Part shown: in pieces, positions 1 to 12,518 of the stretch | Layout: each line of letters begins with the position of its first letter | Numbering within the stretch: position 1 is the first letter of the stretch | Assembly (NCBI RefSeq): GCF_024713945.1 | Contig: NC_134680.1 | Location: 6,693,501 to 6,757,500, forward strand | Length of the DNA: 64,000 nucleotides | Origin: Dermatophagoides farinae | Taxonomy: Eukaryota; Arthropoda; Arachnida; Sarcoptiformes; Pyroglyphidae | Direction of reading: 5' to 3' | Notes under the pieces: model-generated | Told to the model about the DNA's origin: nothing | Database searches by the model: none | Seen by the model: the letters and a program-made list of their open reading frames with translations, nothing else | Translations under genes and position numbers: made by a program

Positions 1-200
1 TGTCAATGATTGATGAATTCCAGTGTTTATTTATTTAGCCATAACATAATCAACCAACCATCACATATAATCATCTTTGTCATCGTCATCATCATTATTA
101 TTCAGGATGCAACAATCTGAATCACGAATGAAACCGAAAGCCAAAAAAAAAAACAAAATGATCATAATCAACACTTGATGAATGATGAATAAATTTTATG

Positions 201-230
201 TTATGAAATGTAAAGTTTTACATTTCATAA
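201..230. repeat. Near-perfect 30-bp palindrome upstream of gene A
   Basis: Bases 201-214 (TTATGAAATGTAAA) are the exact reverse complement of 217-230, with only two bases (215-216) between. It sits about 50 bp before the TATA match at 279, a suitable place for a dimeric transcription-factor site. It could also be a chance AT-rich palindrome or a cruciform-prone repeat. Confidence 0.75.
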
Positions 231-278
231 TCATATAATTTGTAGTGATGATAATGGTACTGATGAGTGTGTTGTGTG

Positions 279-286
279 TATAAATA
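279..286 (+). promoter_or_regulatory. Candidate TATA box of gene A
   Basis: TATAAATA is a strong TATA-box match on the plus strand, 174 nt before the ATG at 460. A transcription start about 30 nt downstream (near 310) would leave a leader of about 150 nt with no intron needed. This is inferred from sequence only; in such AT-rich DNA a chance match is possible. Confidence 0.4.
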
Positions 287-459
287 CTGTAAAAGGGTTT
301 GGTTTATTTCATTTCATTTTATTTTTTGTTTGGTTGTTGAATTGGAAAAAAAATCCCAGTGGAAAAAAAAACATCAGTTGATGTGTGTCTGTCTGCGAGT
401 GTGTGTGTGTGTGCGTGTGATTTTTTTTTTCGTTCAAAAAAAAAAAAAACAATTCAATC

Positions 460-3400
460 ATGATGATAATCAATCGATCAAATTTCAAATGGATCATATT
501 ATTGTTCATTTTTTTATGGATTTCATCCATACATTGTTCAATCATTTCAGATCAACAACGATCATCTGATGAAGATTTTAATGAAGAATCAAATGTTGAT
601 GATGATGATGATAGTGATCATCTTTATTCCACCATCAATTGTAAAGTAAATGAAAAACAGAACAAAAAAAATTTCCACTACTACTCGCCATTTGATTATT
701 CTAATTCATTCTATTGTTTTTCAATCAATCGATGGATCAATAAATTTAGGTTGGTGATAAATACAATTATGTAATGGCAACACAAAGTAGCCTTTTTGCC
801 AATGAAGATGATGGTGATCATCGACAACAAATTCAAATAAAAACCGGTTTAGAATTGAAATGTTTACAAAAAATCAATTGGTTAAATCGTACTGATGGCC
901 ACTTGAAACCGGGACAAATATTTGAAGTTATGATCAGTAAAATGCAACCAATTCGTATAAAAAATCAACAAAATAATTCCCAAAATAGTGGGCAAACATC
1001 ACTGCAGATGGCGTCATTGTTTCAAACATTGAAAAATTTAGATAAAATGATGATGACCGATAATAAAAATGAAACAAAAATACCAAATTTAAAGATTGGT
1101 GCTGTAAATGGATTTTTCAGTGAATTCAGTAAAAATTTCGCCGATTGGTTCATGGATTTATTGAGGAAATTATTTGGCTTTATGCAATCATTAATGTCAA
1201 AAAAACGTCAAAAACAACAAACACCAGTACCAGTAAAAAATATTTTCAAATGTGATGCTGATGATAATGTTGATGCAAAAAAACCAACAACCACTACTAG
1301 TACTACTACCACCACCACCACATCATCAAGTCGACATCGTAAACGACAAAATCCAATGGTTCATAGATCAAATAATGATGATGAACCAGTGAATTTGGAA
1401 CAATTTACAGAAAATTATAGCGAAATGTATGGTAGACCATTTCGTTTTATACAATTATCGGATGGATCCATACAAAACATACGATTATCCGACGAGGATC
1501 AGGATCCAAATGTTAGACAATTTAAAAAGTTTATTGCACGTTCATTCGCCACACAGCTAGATGAACGTAAAAAACGTACCGTTGAAGAAAGTGATTTAGG
1601 TTTACATTATTGTAATTATCAAATGGAATTTGATAATGAAGAAATGTCCGGCGGCAATAACAGTGAACCACAAAACTATTTGAATCGGTCATCCGTAGAA
1701 CAACAACGGCAGCGACTTTCAAAACGATCATCATCGTCATCATTCCGAGATGATCATGAATCTGAACATATTGTTTCAGTGATAAGACAATTTAAAACAG
1801 ATGATATTATCATTAAACGAAGACAACAGCAGCAGCAACAAGGACCAGGATTTCGTTCAGAAGATTTGAAATCATCAGAATCGATTATGAAAAATCTGGA
1901 TTTTAATGTACAAGAAGTACAACTTATTCGTGGCAATATGGTTGTTGCATCAGGTAAGTCGGAAATTTTTTTTTTCACTTCGGAAATGTTTCTGGAAATT
2001 TTTTTCTCTTAGGTGGATATTTTCAAGGTTTTATACCGACATCATCATCAACGACAGAATGGACGATGAAAAATAATGATCGTACAAAACGTTCAACACA
2101 AAAAACAATCGATGAACATGTTATTGATAGATTTTTACGTGAACATCTGGATTTAAATATGCAATATTCAATGGTGGTTAGTAATGTTTGGAGAATATTC
2201 TGATTTTTGTTTCTGTTTCATTCGTGATTCTTAACCCAAAGAAAAAAAAAGAAAAGACATTAATTTTGATTTATTTTTGTTTCATTCATTCATTCCTCTT
2301 TTTTTTTTTTTTTTTTTTGCTTACGATTGCTAAAAATGTGTGTTTATGTGTCTTGTGACATTATTCGTGTGTTTCATTGTCGTTGTTGTTTGTGATTCCG
2401 GATTTTTATTCGGTCTGATGTGGACGTTTTTCTTTCTGAAATTAATGAACCACACACACATAAACACACATGGCGTGGGTGATGTGATAACCAACAAATT
2501 TCTCCCCGCACATCAAATGTACATTCTAACCTGGCCCTGGATTCTTCTTATCACATTGTGTGTGTGTGTCTATGTTGTTGTTTTCATCACATATGTTTTC
2601 CATTCATCATCATCATCATCAACATCATTTTATTGTGTCTGGATTCTAGAAACTAAATACTGATGATGATACCAAACAACAACGGAAACAAAGAAATCGT
2701 CGTTCAATAAATGGAATGGCGACAGAATCAGGTAAGAAAATATTAAACACAGAAAACAGACCAGATTTTTATTCATTTTTTTTTGTCCTTCTAAAACAGA
2801 AACAGCAGATGATCCATCATTATCCACAACAATAATTAATTATGGTGACAAAATTGTCAAACACTTTGGTTTGTTTGTTTAACAATGATTGCATTACCAG
2901 TGTGTTGCAGATTGATAATTGTTTCTCTATTTCTTTCTCTAGAACGACAACAACAACAACAACAACAACAACGATCAAAACGTGAAACTAATGATCAACA
3001 GCCACAGACGCAGCCAAATCAATCAAATTCCAATGAAAATAATGTCATTTGTCGTCAATATCAACCTGAATCATCATCAAATTGGATGAAATGGAAAAAA
3101 ATACAAGAATTGATTAAATCGAATGATGAAGATAATGAAATTGATAGCGGTAAAGTTATTATCAATGATAATGAAAATGAAAATGATGTACAAGCAAATC
3201 ATCATCAAGAATGCTATGAACATAAAACATTTGGATCTGATTATATTGGTGCACATTTTAATCGTAGTATCATAACAAAAACATTGGAAAATGATGAAAA
3301 AGAAATTGAAACCAGATTTTATACTGCTGCACGTTTGTTTAATTTTGATTTTATGTCCGGTAGAATGGATATACGTAGAAAAAAAGATACAGCCAACAAT

Positions 3401-4322
3401 AATGATGCTGTACAATTGACATTGAATCTAATGGGTGCAGAATATGAAAATCTAAACATTTGTGATATACGTAATAAACATTTCAGCCATTCGGGATTAT
3501 TACCACTGTATTTGGATAAGATTTGGTTCAACACCAAAATCGAACTGGCAATGCGTTATAAATTAACATTGAAATTAGATTTACCATTTTTGAATTGTGA
3601 AAATCAACCAACAAACACGGAAATTTTAAAACGTGCTATGGCCGATAAATTACAATTGAAACAAATTTCTCGTATGGAATATTCATTGATTACTAAAGCT
3701 AATTTTATGGTCATTAATACTGAAATGGCATTGAATGGTTTGTATTTTTCATTTATTATATGGTCACAAATAGCCACATTATTAGAATTCTTGATTTATT
3801 TCGCTCTTTTCTTTTTCAAATAGTCGATTTTGATGTGAATTCATTGGTCGATTTTGCTGACGATTGTTTAGGAGCCAAAACGGATGCCAGACCATTGAAT
3901 GTTAATGTCAAATTTATCTATGAGGTAATTTCGGTTTCTTTTTTTTCAACAACAAAAACTGGAAACAAAAGAAAAAAAATGAAACACAGTTTTTCACTTC
4001 AGTTTTCTTTTGAAGAAGATTTTTTTAACTTATTTTGTTCTTGTCATTTTTTTATTTTATTTCATTTTTTTCGGATTTTTTTTCCTGTCTGTACGACGAA
4101 ACGAAACGAAACGAAAAACCGAAAAAAATATGTTATTATAACGAACTGAACTGTGTGTGTGTGTGTGTAATGTACAAGTTCTTTAATCCTATCTGTGATA
4201 AATGGATGATGGATAGTTGGAAACCGAAACCATTGTCTTGGAAATTGGGCAAGGATTATCGCCAATCATGGTCACCAAATAATTGTACTGCTGCTGCTGA
4301 TGCTGATGCTGTTCGTGTTTGA
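460..4322 (+). CDS. Gene A: secreted vitellogenin/LLTP N-domain-like protein (8 exons, 914 aa)
   Basis: Exons 460-645, 750-1953, 2013-2176, 2650-2731, 2800-2868, 2943-3737, 3824-3924 and 4179-4322 join in frame. Residues 1-26 form a signal peptide (hydrophobic core ending SIHC). Exon 2 opens with VGDKYNYVM, like the first strand of the lipoprotein N-terminal domain of vitellogenins and apolipophorins. The family pattern follows: FRFIQLSDGSIQNIRL near residue 294 and VEESDLGLHYCNY near 340. An amphipathic helix-rich insert lies near 180-215. At least five basic, furin-like sites are visible (RHRKR near 257, RKKR, RTKR, RNRR, RSKR), so the chain may be cut several times. The last exons (FFNPICDKW) align with gene B. 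The superhelical region seen in gene B seems missing. A secreted lipid-binding or lipoprotein-related role is inferred. The family call is moderate; the exon model is good. Confidence 0.62.
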
Positions 4323-4584
4323 AAAATGATAAAGAAGATAATAGCAACAACAACCATCTCTCTTTCTGGTGGTTTGAATTTGTTATTTTTTAAGCCAAAA
4401 AAAAAATGTTGCCAGAAAAATTTGACAACAACAATTTTAAACAGATCAAGACCTAAAACAACAACAACAACAACAATTGACTGGAGCTTTTTTCTCAGCT
4501 ACACACTTGATTTGGATCAATTTTTCATTTTTTTTTTTTTTCTTCTTGAACAAAAAAAAATTCAAACGAAAAAAAAACAGACAA

Positions 4585-4590
4585 AATAAA
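4585..4590 (+). promoter_or_regulatory. Candidate polyadenylation signal of gene A
   Basis: AATAAA lies about 265 nt after the gene A stop codon and is the first canonical signal downstream on the plus strand. A second one occurs near 4720. In AT-rich DNA the motif alone is weak evidence. Confidence 0.4.
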
Positions 4591-7500
4591 CTTTGACTTT
4601 TTTTTATTAAGCACTGGAAAAAAATTGATAAAATTTTGAATTACATGAGAAAACTTCTGGGAAAGTATTATTCCGGAAAAATTTTTCTTCATAAACCCAT
4701 TCGGTTTTTTGTTCCACGAGAAATAAATTCTATATGACACTTGAATAATGTGTGATTTGTTTCAATTATAAATCCATAGACTTTTAGTAATTATAACAAA
4801 AAAAAAACGAAAGAAAATTTACTTTTTTTCCACCACCACCACCACCACCACCACCATCATCATCATCATCGTTATTATTTGCATAAATTCTGCATTTAAT
4901 TTTCTCGCTTTACTCTAAGATAATAAAACAGTCACTTTAAGAAGAAGAAAAAAACCGTTTAATGTGGCCTAGAACAACAACAACAACAACAACAACAATG
5001 AAAACAACAAAGTTATTTCCATTCCATTTCATATCAAAACTGAAAGAAATGGTAAAATAAAAGAAATTAGAATAAAGAGACTGATTTTTTACAGGAACGC
5101 ACGAGTAGAAAAAGTGAATGAGAGTGAAAACAATGAAGAAAAAAAAATAAAAATAAAAAAACTTTTCGCGTTAATGGTGTCATTTGTTATTATGTGCGTA
5201 GATTTTTTTCACTCTCTCAAGAATAAAAAAAAACTAAAATACGACGACGACGACGACTGAATGAATTGAATCGAATCAAATCGACTGAAATGTGAAATGA
5301 AAGGAACAAAAAAAAAAGTGAAAGAAGAATTCAAATCACTGGCTAGGCCTTGTCGGTCGGTCGGTTAGTTTTTTTTTGTTTTGTTTTGTTTTGTTTGGTT
5401 TGGTTCCACATCATTCAGTGTGTGTTTGTCGTTTATTTTTATTTTTTTTGGGTAAATCCTTTCTATCTCTGTGTATGTTTGTGTCGTATGAATATTATAA
5501 ACTCATTTGAAAAAAAAGAGAGATAGACTTTGGCAAATTATCATTATCGTGTGTGTGTGTGTATGAATGTCGGCATTTTTTTTCGTTTGTTTTTCGGGTC
5601 CCGGGTGTACGAGAATGTCACACACATTTCTCGGTATACCGACAGAACATTTGTGAATATTCACAATTACGATAATTCTCATTGTTTTAATCCGAAAAAC
5701 GAATGGGAAAAAACAAAAATGAAAGACAAATTTTTTCCACTGTCGTTCTCCAAAAAAAAAATTAAATTGACTGAAACTTTCGAAAAAGTTTTCATTTCAA
5801 TTGTATTCACATGGCGATAATTTTGGTAACCAGGAAAAAAACAAAATCCAAAAGAAGAAAAATTTGTCGTCGATCAAAAGAGAAATATTCAATATTTTCG
5901 TATTCAAAACACGAAAATCAAAGAAAAAGAAAAAGAAAACAAAACAAAAAACACCCCGACATCACACATCTATCCACTTAGCATATTTCTCTGTTTTTTT
6001 TTTGCCACAGAAATTGACTAAATACGTGTCTGAGGTTGCTGCTGTTACTGCTTTTGCAATTCAATCGAATCGAATCGATTCTTGAACAAACCAAAAATCA
6101 AAAATGATGATGAGATGCTTGCAAAAGACTTGAAAAATTCCTGAGGATCCAAATATTTTTCAATTCGTTTGAACAGCACACACGTACCAACAAACAAACA
6201 AACAAACATTGACCAAAAAGTGTTGAAGAAAAACAGAAGAATTTTTCCTACACTACAAAATGATAATTTAAATGTGATTAACTCTTCAGAATTAACAGGC
6301 ACACACACACATGTGCACTTTAAAAACTGACGGCATAAAATAAAATAAAGGAAATCAAATTTAGAACTGAAATTCTTTTATTTCATGGAATAAAATTTCA
6401 GCTTTATGAAATGAAAAGAAGAAAAAAAAATCGATAAATTAAATTCATCGTGTATGAGTAAGCAGATGATGATGTTCGAAATGATTATGAAATAATAATT
6501 TCGTGAAAATGAATATGAAATTTGTGATGGCAAGAAAAAATAAAGAATGGAAAATGAGTTCGACAAAAATATACTTTTGGGAAAAAAATGTGATCCATCA
6601 TCATCGCCGTAGTAGAAGTGAATCGTAATCATCATAATCTTTTTGGTGTGAAAAAGAAAGAATATTCTATGGAAACGTATACACACAGAGAAAATCAACA
6701 AAAAAAGGATTCACCATTTTCATCATCATCATCATCTTAAAGGCGACAATTTCCAGAATTTTTTTTTCGCTTGGTGCTACTACTGCAAATCATTATCACC
6801 AACAACACACTATGAGAAATAGATTAGATGAGAGAAACAAACACAGCAAAAAAAACGAAGAATCATATCATATCTAGATCAAAGGCAGAGAAAAATATCT
6901 AATGCAATGATGGTGATGAAACTTTTTTCTGGTCTCATTTTTTTTTTGGACCAAACAAAGAAAAAAGAAACCACAACAACATGACAATGGAAAAATGAAT
7001 TGACCAACACAACACCACACTAGCAACGCTTGAAAACAAGAGAAAAGCAATTAAACATTAATATTTATAAGAATATAAAAAAGAAAAATATACTGATCAT
7101 CATCATCATGAATTTTGCAACAACAAAAAAAACGAGATGATGGTGATACGACCAGAATTCCAGAATTACGGAGATAGAGAAAGAAAAAAGGAGAAACCTG
7201 TGAAAAAAAAGACAAGAGAAAAATGTCCTTCCACCAGTATATATGTGTGTATCATGGTAAAATGATGAAAATATGAATTACAAATGATTGTGTTTGTTTT
7301 TTTTTGTTTTTATTTTCGAAATGGAAAAAAATTGGCATTTTTTTCATTTGTTTATTTGAATATATGAGTGAAATGGTTAGAAAAAACATTATGAATAAAT
7401 TATTCATCACATACATATGATAATGATAAATAAATAGAGCAGAGGGCGTGTCAATAGTGGTTGGCATGTTTTCGCAAAGTTTTCGTTTATCGATTAGAAG

Positions 7501-10500
7501 GTGGTATTTTGTGTGTGTGTGTGTGTATAAACTGGATTTGACACTGAATTTAGCTGAGTTTTTTTTATTGGTTCGATTTAGAATGAAATTGATTTCTATT
7601 TTTTTTCGATTTTCAATCATCAATTGCAAAAAACAATTTTAACCGTGAATGGATGAGAAATAAAGGGATTTCAACAACAAAAAGAAGTGGTGAAATGGGA
7701 GAACAAAAATCAATTAAAATGATAATCACACACACACAGGCGTTCATTTTGATTGAATAAATCACTCATCACTTTTGTATATTCAATTTGGTTTGGATGT
7801 AAAAAAAATCGAAAAGAATGAAAAACCACTTGAAGATTTTGATGATTGAAATGTTGTTTATCACCAAATAGGACAAAGAATGGAAAATTGTTTTTCTGGC
7901 TCGTATGTTTTTGTTTATTTCTTCGCGTGTGTGTGTGTGTTTGATAAGTTTGATAAAATTGATTTAAATTAAATAGCGCCACTTGTATATAATACAAAAC
8001 AGCAGCTAAACACAAATAGTGTTGAAAAGTATTCATGGAATCGATATTCAAATTACAAGAAAAGAATTGAAGAATCTCTTCAACATGATGATGAGAATGA
8101 TGATGAGAAAATGAGATGAGAATCTTATTATTATTATATCTCGATATTAGAATTGAGAAAAGAATCGATAGAAACACACACACACACACGGATTTCTGTT
8201 AAATTGATTGGTGTGTGTGTGTGTATGGAAAATGTCAGTCAGTCACTTAGTTGTCGATTATTGTGTGTGTGTGTATAATAATGATTACTGGTATGTCAGA
8301 ATTTTGATCCGATTGGATTGAAAATTAGATCCAGATGAAATTATCTCAATTTTTTTTTGTTTGACTGGCTGACATGTTATGTGCGTGCATATACCGATTG
8401 CATTTTCTTTTCTTTTTTTCTTTCGTGCATGATAAAATCAGATAAAAATGGTGATGTAAATGGATTGTCTAAAGATTTGAAATTTTTTCAAAAATGCAAA
8501 AAAAAATCTTTTAAAATTCACAAAAAAAGTAGGCTTAGCAACAACAACGACAATATCAAATGGCCAAGATTTTATTTTATGACGAAGAGAAAAAAACAAT
8601 GAAATTACATAAACAACGCTGGATTGTTTCCAAGAATATTCAGTTTTTTGTAAGTATTCACAGAAGTAATAAATGTAATGGAAACTATTTGTGTGTGTGT
8701 GTGGGTAATAAAATTATTGATAATAATCATATATGTTATGTTGACAAAAAAAATCGATATCGATTCTTATTATTTGTTTTGATGTCCATTTTTTTCGTCA
8801 TCGTTGTCGTTGTTGATTTTCATCTTTGATTCGATTTTATTTTTTTTGCCATTGCAATAATGATAATAATAAGAAATGAAAATAATAAGAATCCATTTAT
8901 ATTCGATAAAACAAGCAAGAATATCATCATAATGTTTGTTGGAAATGAAACGAAAATTACATTTTTCGGTAGTCAAAAAAAAAAAATGTTCCTGGAATCA
9001 AAAAAAAAGTCAGGCATTCACATTTTTTTTTATTGTTATTGTTCTCTCCATCACGAAAAATTCCTTTATTATCGTTTTAGTTTACTTATGTTTTGTTATG
9101 CGGAAAATATAATAAAATATACAGATCAGAAATGATCAAAATATCAGATCGATTGATATTCATCGTCGTCGTCGATATAATAAAAATAATTTTGAAAAAT
9201 TTTCATTATACCATTTCAATGATTATCTATGTACATGACCATTGTGTTCAATGATAAAAATATGTATGGATGTTGTTGTGGTGCAATATATATCGTTGTT
9301 GTAATGATCATTGCTGTTGATTTTTTTTTCATTTATTTATTCAGGTTTTTTTTCATGTTTTCGCATGTGTACGAATATTTTGATGATAAATGTTCGACAA
9401 CAAAAAGCTATAGTTTTTTTTTATTGTCGTCGTCGTCGTTTATTGTTGTTGTTGTTGTTGTTGTCGTCTTATTCACTATTCACGATGACGGAGACGACAA
9501 TAAAGAATAATTCTTAAATATCAAAAAAAAACTACCGTATGATGATGATGATAATCAACAACAACGACAAACAACAAAGATGATGATGAAAATAACATAT
9601 GAAAAAAAATGTGGAATGAAATGAATGACAAAATTATTATCGTCATATATTGGTTGGTTCATATTCGTTGATGATGATGATGAAAAAAAAATGAAAATAA
9701 TGAGAAAATGCATTACAGTAAAGCTCATATTTCAGGGGCCATGATAATCTTCATCATCATGATCATCATCGTTGTATGTTTCTGGGATTTGCCCTTGCAT
9801 TTTTTTCTGTCCATTTGATTTTGGCCATTTGTTTTTTCCATATATTCATTCTGCAATTTTTTTTTCTGATCCTTGACTTTTTTATTTCATTGGTAATATG
9901 AAAAAAAACTCGGTCCATGTTGTCGCTGATGTTGGTTGGTTGGTTGGCCTAGTTCTGGAAAGATTTTTTTTTTTTTGCTTCTTTGCAATCGATTCAGATG
10001 GATCAGGAATGAGATAAAAAAAATTGACAATGGATATTGATGATGTTTTCGTTGATTCTTGTTGTTTGATGTAAATTAACATTACATATTTTTTTACATA
10101 CAAATAATGGTATAGTTTAAAAAAAATATCAAAGTTTTTTTTTCTTTCTAAAAAAAATCTATGGATCGATAATCAAAATAATGATCATCATGTGAGTATC
10201 AAGATCATTTTTTTTACGGAAAAAAAAAGTTTATCATCTCACAACCAATGACAAAAGAGAAAAGGAAAACATTGTGTAAATCGGATTGAACAACAACAAC
10301 AAGATGATGATGATCCATATCACAACAACAACAACAACAACAATGAAAACGAAAAATTGTAAAGAAAAAAATCCCAAATCGACCATCATCATCATCATCA
10401 ATAATGGTGATCAACTAAAACGAAAAAACAATCACGATGAAAGAATCAAATGAATGAAATCATATGGCCAATGTTTATTCAAGTTTTTTTTTCTTCATTC

Positions 10501-11373
10501 CGTGTGTGTGTGTGTGTGTTGTTGTTGTTTGCAGAATAAATAGTGAAGAAAATGAAACCGAATAATAAAATAGTGCTTATATAACGATGAATGGAGAAAA
10601 AAAGTTTTTCCATTCATTTGAAAATTGAAATTTCATTCATTTACACACACACACACAAAGTGGAAATAGAGAATGCAAATACTTCTTTTATGCATATTTT
10701 ATTTCGGGTCATGATATTGTGTGTTTGTGTGTAACATGTTGTTGTTGTTGTTGTTAACACTTTTTGTTGGCAAATTCTGCATATATATACAGAACCTGTA
10801 TAGAATTTTTCTTTTTTTTTCGTTCTCATTTTTGTCGGTCCCAGAAAAACATCACAAAATTCTGATCTTTCTTTTGATGTGTTTGTGTGTGTGTGTGTTT
10901 GTGTGTGCAGAAAATGAAATTCTTCACAACAACAATGAAACCCAAAAATAAACACCATTTCTTCATATTCCAGAATTATTTGAAAGTAGTAAAATTTTTT
11001 CTTATTCTGATACTTTTATTGACATGAAACCTGGAACAAGGAATGTGTGTGTGTGTGTGCATGTGTGTATGCTGAATTTTTTTTTTATTTTCAAACTTTA
11101 AACTTCAAAGGAAATCCACAAGAATATGTTTCTGAAATGTTAAAGTTTAACGAAGAAAAAAAAAATACCGTAACATGATAAATAGTGAATGTGTGAAAAA
11201 CAATGGAATAATTCGTCTGGCGATAATTATCACCAAGAATTTCTATGGTATCTTTTGTTGTTGTTTTTTGATTTTCAGCCAAAAAAATCAAAATTCTAGC
11301 CTAGAATATTACACATCATTATCATGTAAATTACTTGTTTTTCGGTTTTTATTTGTCACATTAAAAAAAATCC

Positions 11374-11418
11374 AAATGGCCGAATCACGGCCATTTATCC
11401 TCGGTTGCGAAACGAGGA
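11374..11418. repeat. Two adjacent perfect hairpins
   Basis: AAATGGCCG (11374-11382) pairs with CGGCCATTT (11388-11396) around a 5-nt loop. Immediately after, TCCTCG (11398-11403) pairs with CGAGGA (11413-11418) around a 9-nt loop. The stems are GC-rich compared with the surroundings. No gene or tRNA structure explains them. Confidence 0.65.
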
Positions 11419-12509
11419 AAAAAAATTAGAATCAAAAAAAAATCCGGATGTCCGTCAGTAGGTATACACACACACACGGGATTCAATGAGAATGAAAACG
11501 AAAAACTGAAAAAAAATTATCAAAACCATTAAAATTGCAAAAATAAAAACGGAAATTACAATTCATAGAATGCAAAATTTTTGTGTGAAAAAAAAATTTT
11601 TTTTTTCCAAATGACAAACAAAACACATACACATATGCACACAGGAATTCTAACCAACACCAATCAAGACAATGATTAACAAAAGCAAACAAATTGGCCA
11701 AAAACAAAGCAGAAAATAAAAACAGAATCTAGTTAACACAAACAATCGACCAGAAAAAAAAGAATCTTTGGTATGCAAGTCATATGTTGATGATGATGAT
11801 GATGACTATGCATAAAAATGATTGTCACCAAAACCATTGTCATCACCAACACCAGAAAAAACAGGAATAATAAAAAAAAAAATTGTCAAAAACTCGTTGA
11901 GGCCCACACACACAAACAAAATATTATTATCATTTCATGACATTCACGTGACGTGTGGTTTTGTGCTTGTCTTTGATTATTTGTGTTTCATGTTTCATGA
12001 AAGAGAGAGAAACAGAGAGAGAGAGAGAAAAAAAAAGGATTGAGAATCTAGCCATCATAATCATGTAACATCAACAAATGAATGAATAATAATTGCCATA
12101 GACATGAAAAACGACGATGATGAATTTTCATTTTTTCATTACCAGATTCTGTATATGAAAAAAAAATTCCAAAACACAAGAACCAAAGATATTTTTCTTT
12201 GTTTTCTAATTAAACAAATTAATAATGAGAATGCTTTTGTTGCTGCTGTTGTTAATAATGGTGTGGAATTTGATATTTCCAATTTCCATAGCAGAATTTT
12301 TTTCTGGTTTGATTTTGTCACTTGGACAAATTATTATTATGATGGGATCCAAAGAAAGAGAAAAAAAATAGTGAAAAAAACTCAAGAATTTCAAAATACA
12401 TGGCCAACTTCCAACAACAGGGAAAAAAATAATCTCATGAGAGATTTGTGATGCGCATGAGCGACGAAAAAAAAACATGAAACGCGACGATTCTCTGGTT
12501 TCAGTGGCA

Positions 12510-12518
12510 TATAAAAAG
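12510..12518 (+). promoter_or_regulatory. Candidate TATA box upstream of gene B
   Basis: TATAAAAAG is a consensus TATA box in a locally less repetitive, GC-richer stretch (about 12440-12600). It is 1.44 kb before the gene B signal-peptide ATG, so a 5' UTR intron would be needed to skip the upstream ATGs. The assignment to gene B is a guess from position and strand. Confidence 0.25.

Larger units (their letters stand above)
1..459. other. 5' flank of gene A: low-complexity DNA, palindrome and TATA box
   Basis: No coding sequence is supported here. The stretch holds CAT/ATC-type simple repeats, a near-perfect 30-bp palindrome at 201-230, a TATA-box match at 279-286, a GT microsatellite around 400-416 and A/T runs just before the first ATG of gene A at 460. 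Short open frames in it come from the microsatellites and are not believable genes. Confidence 0.6.
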
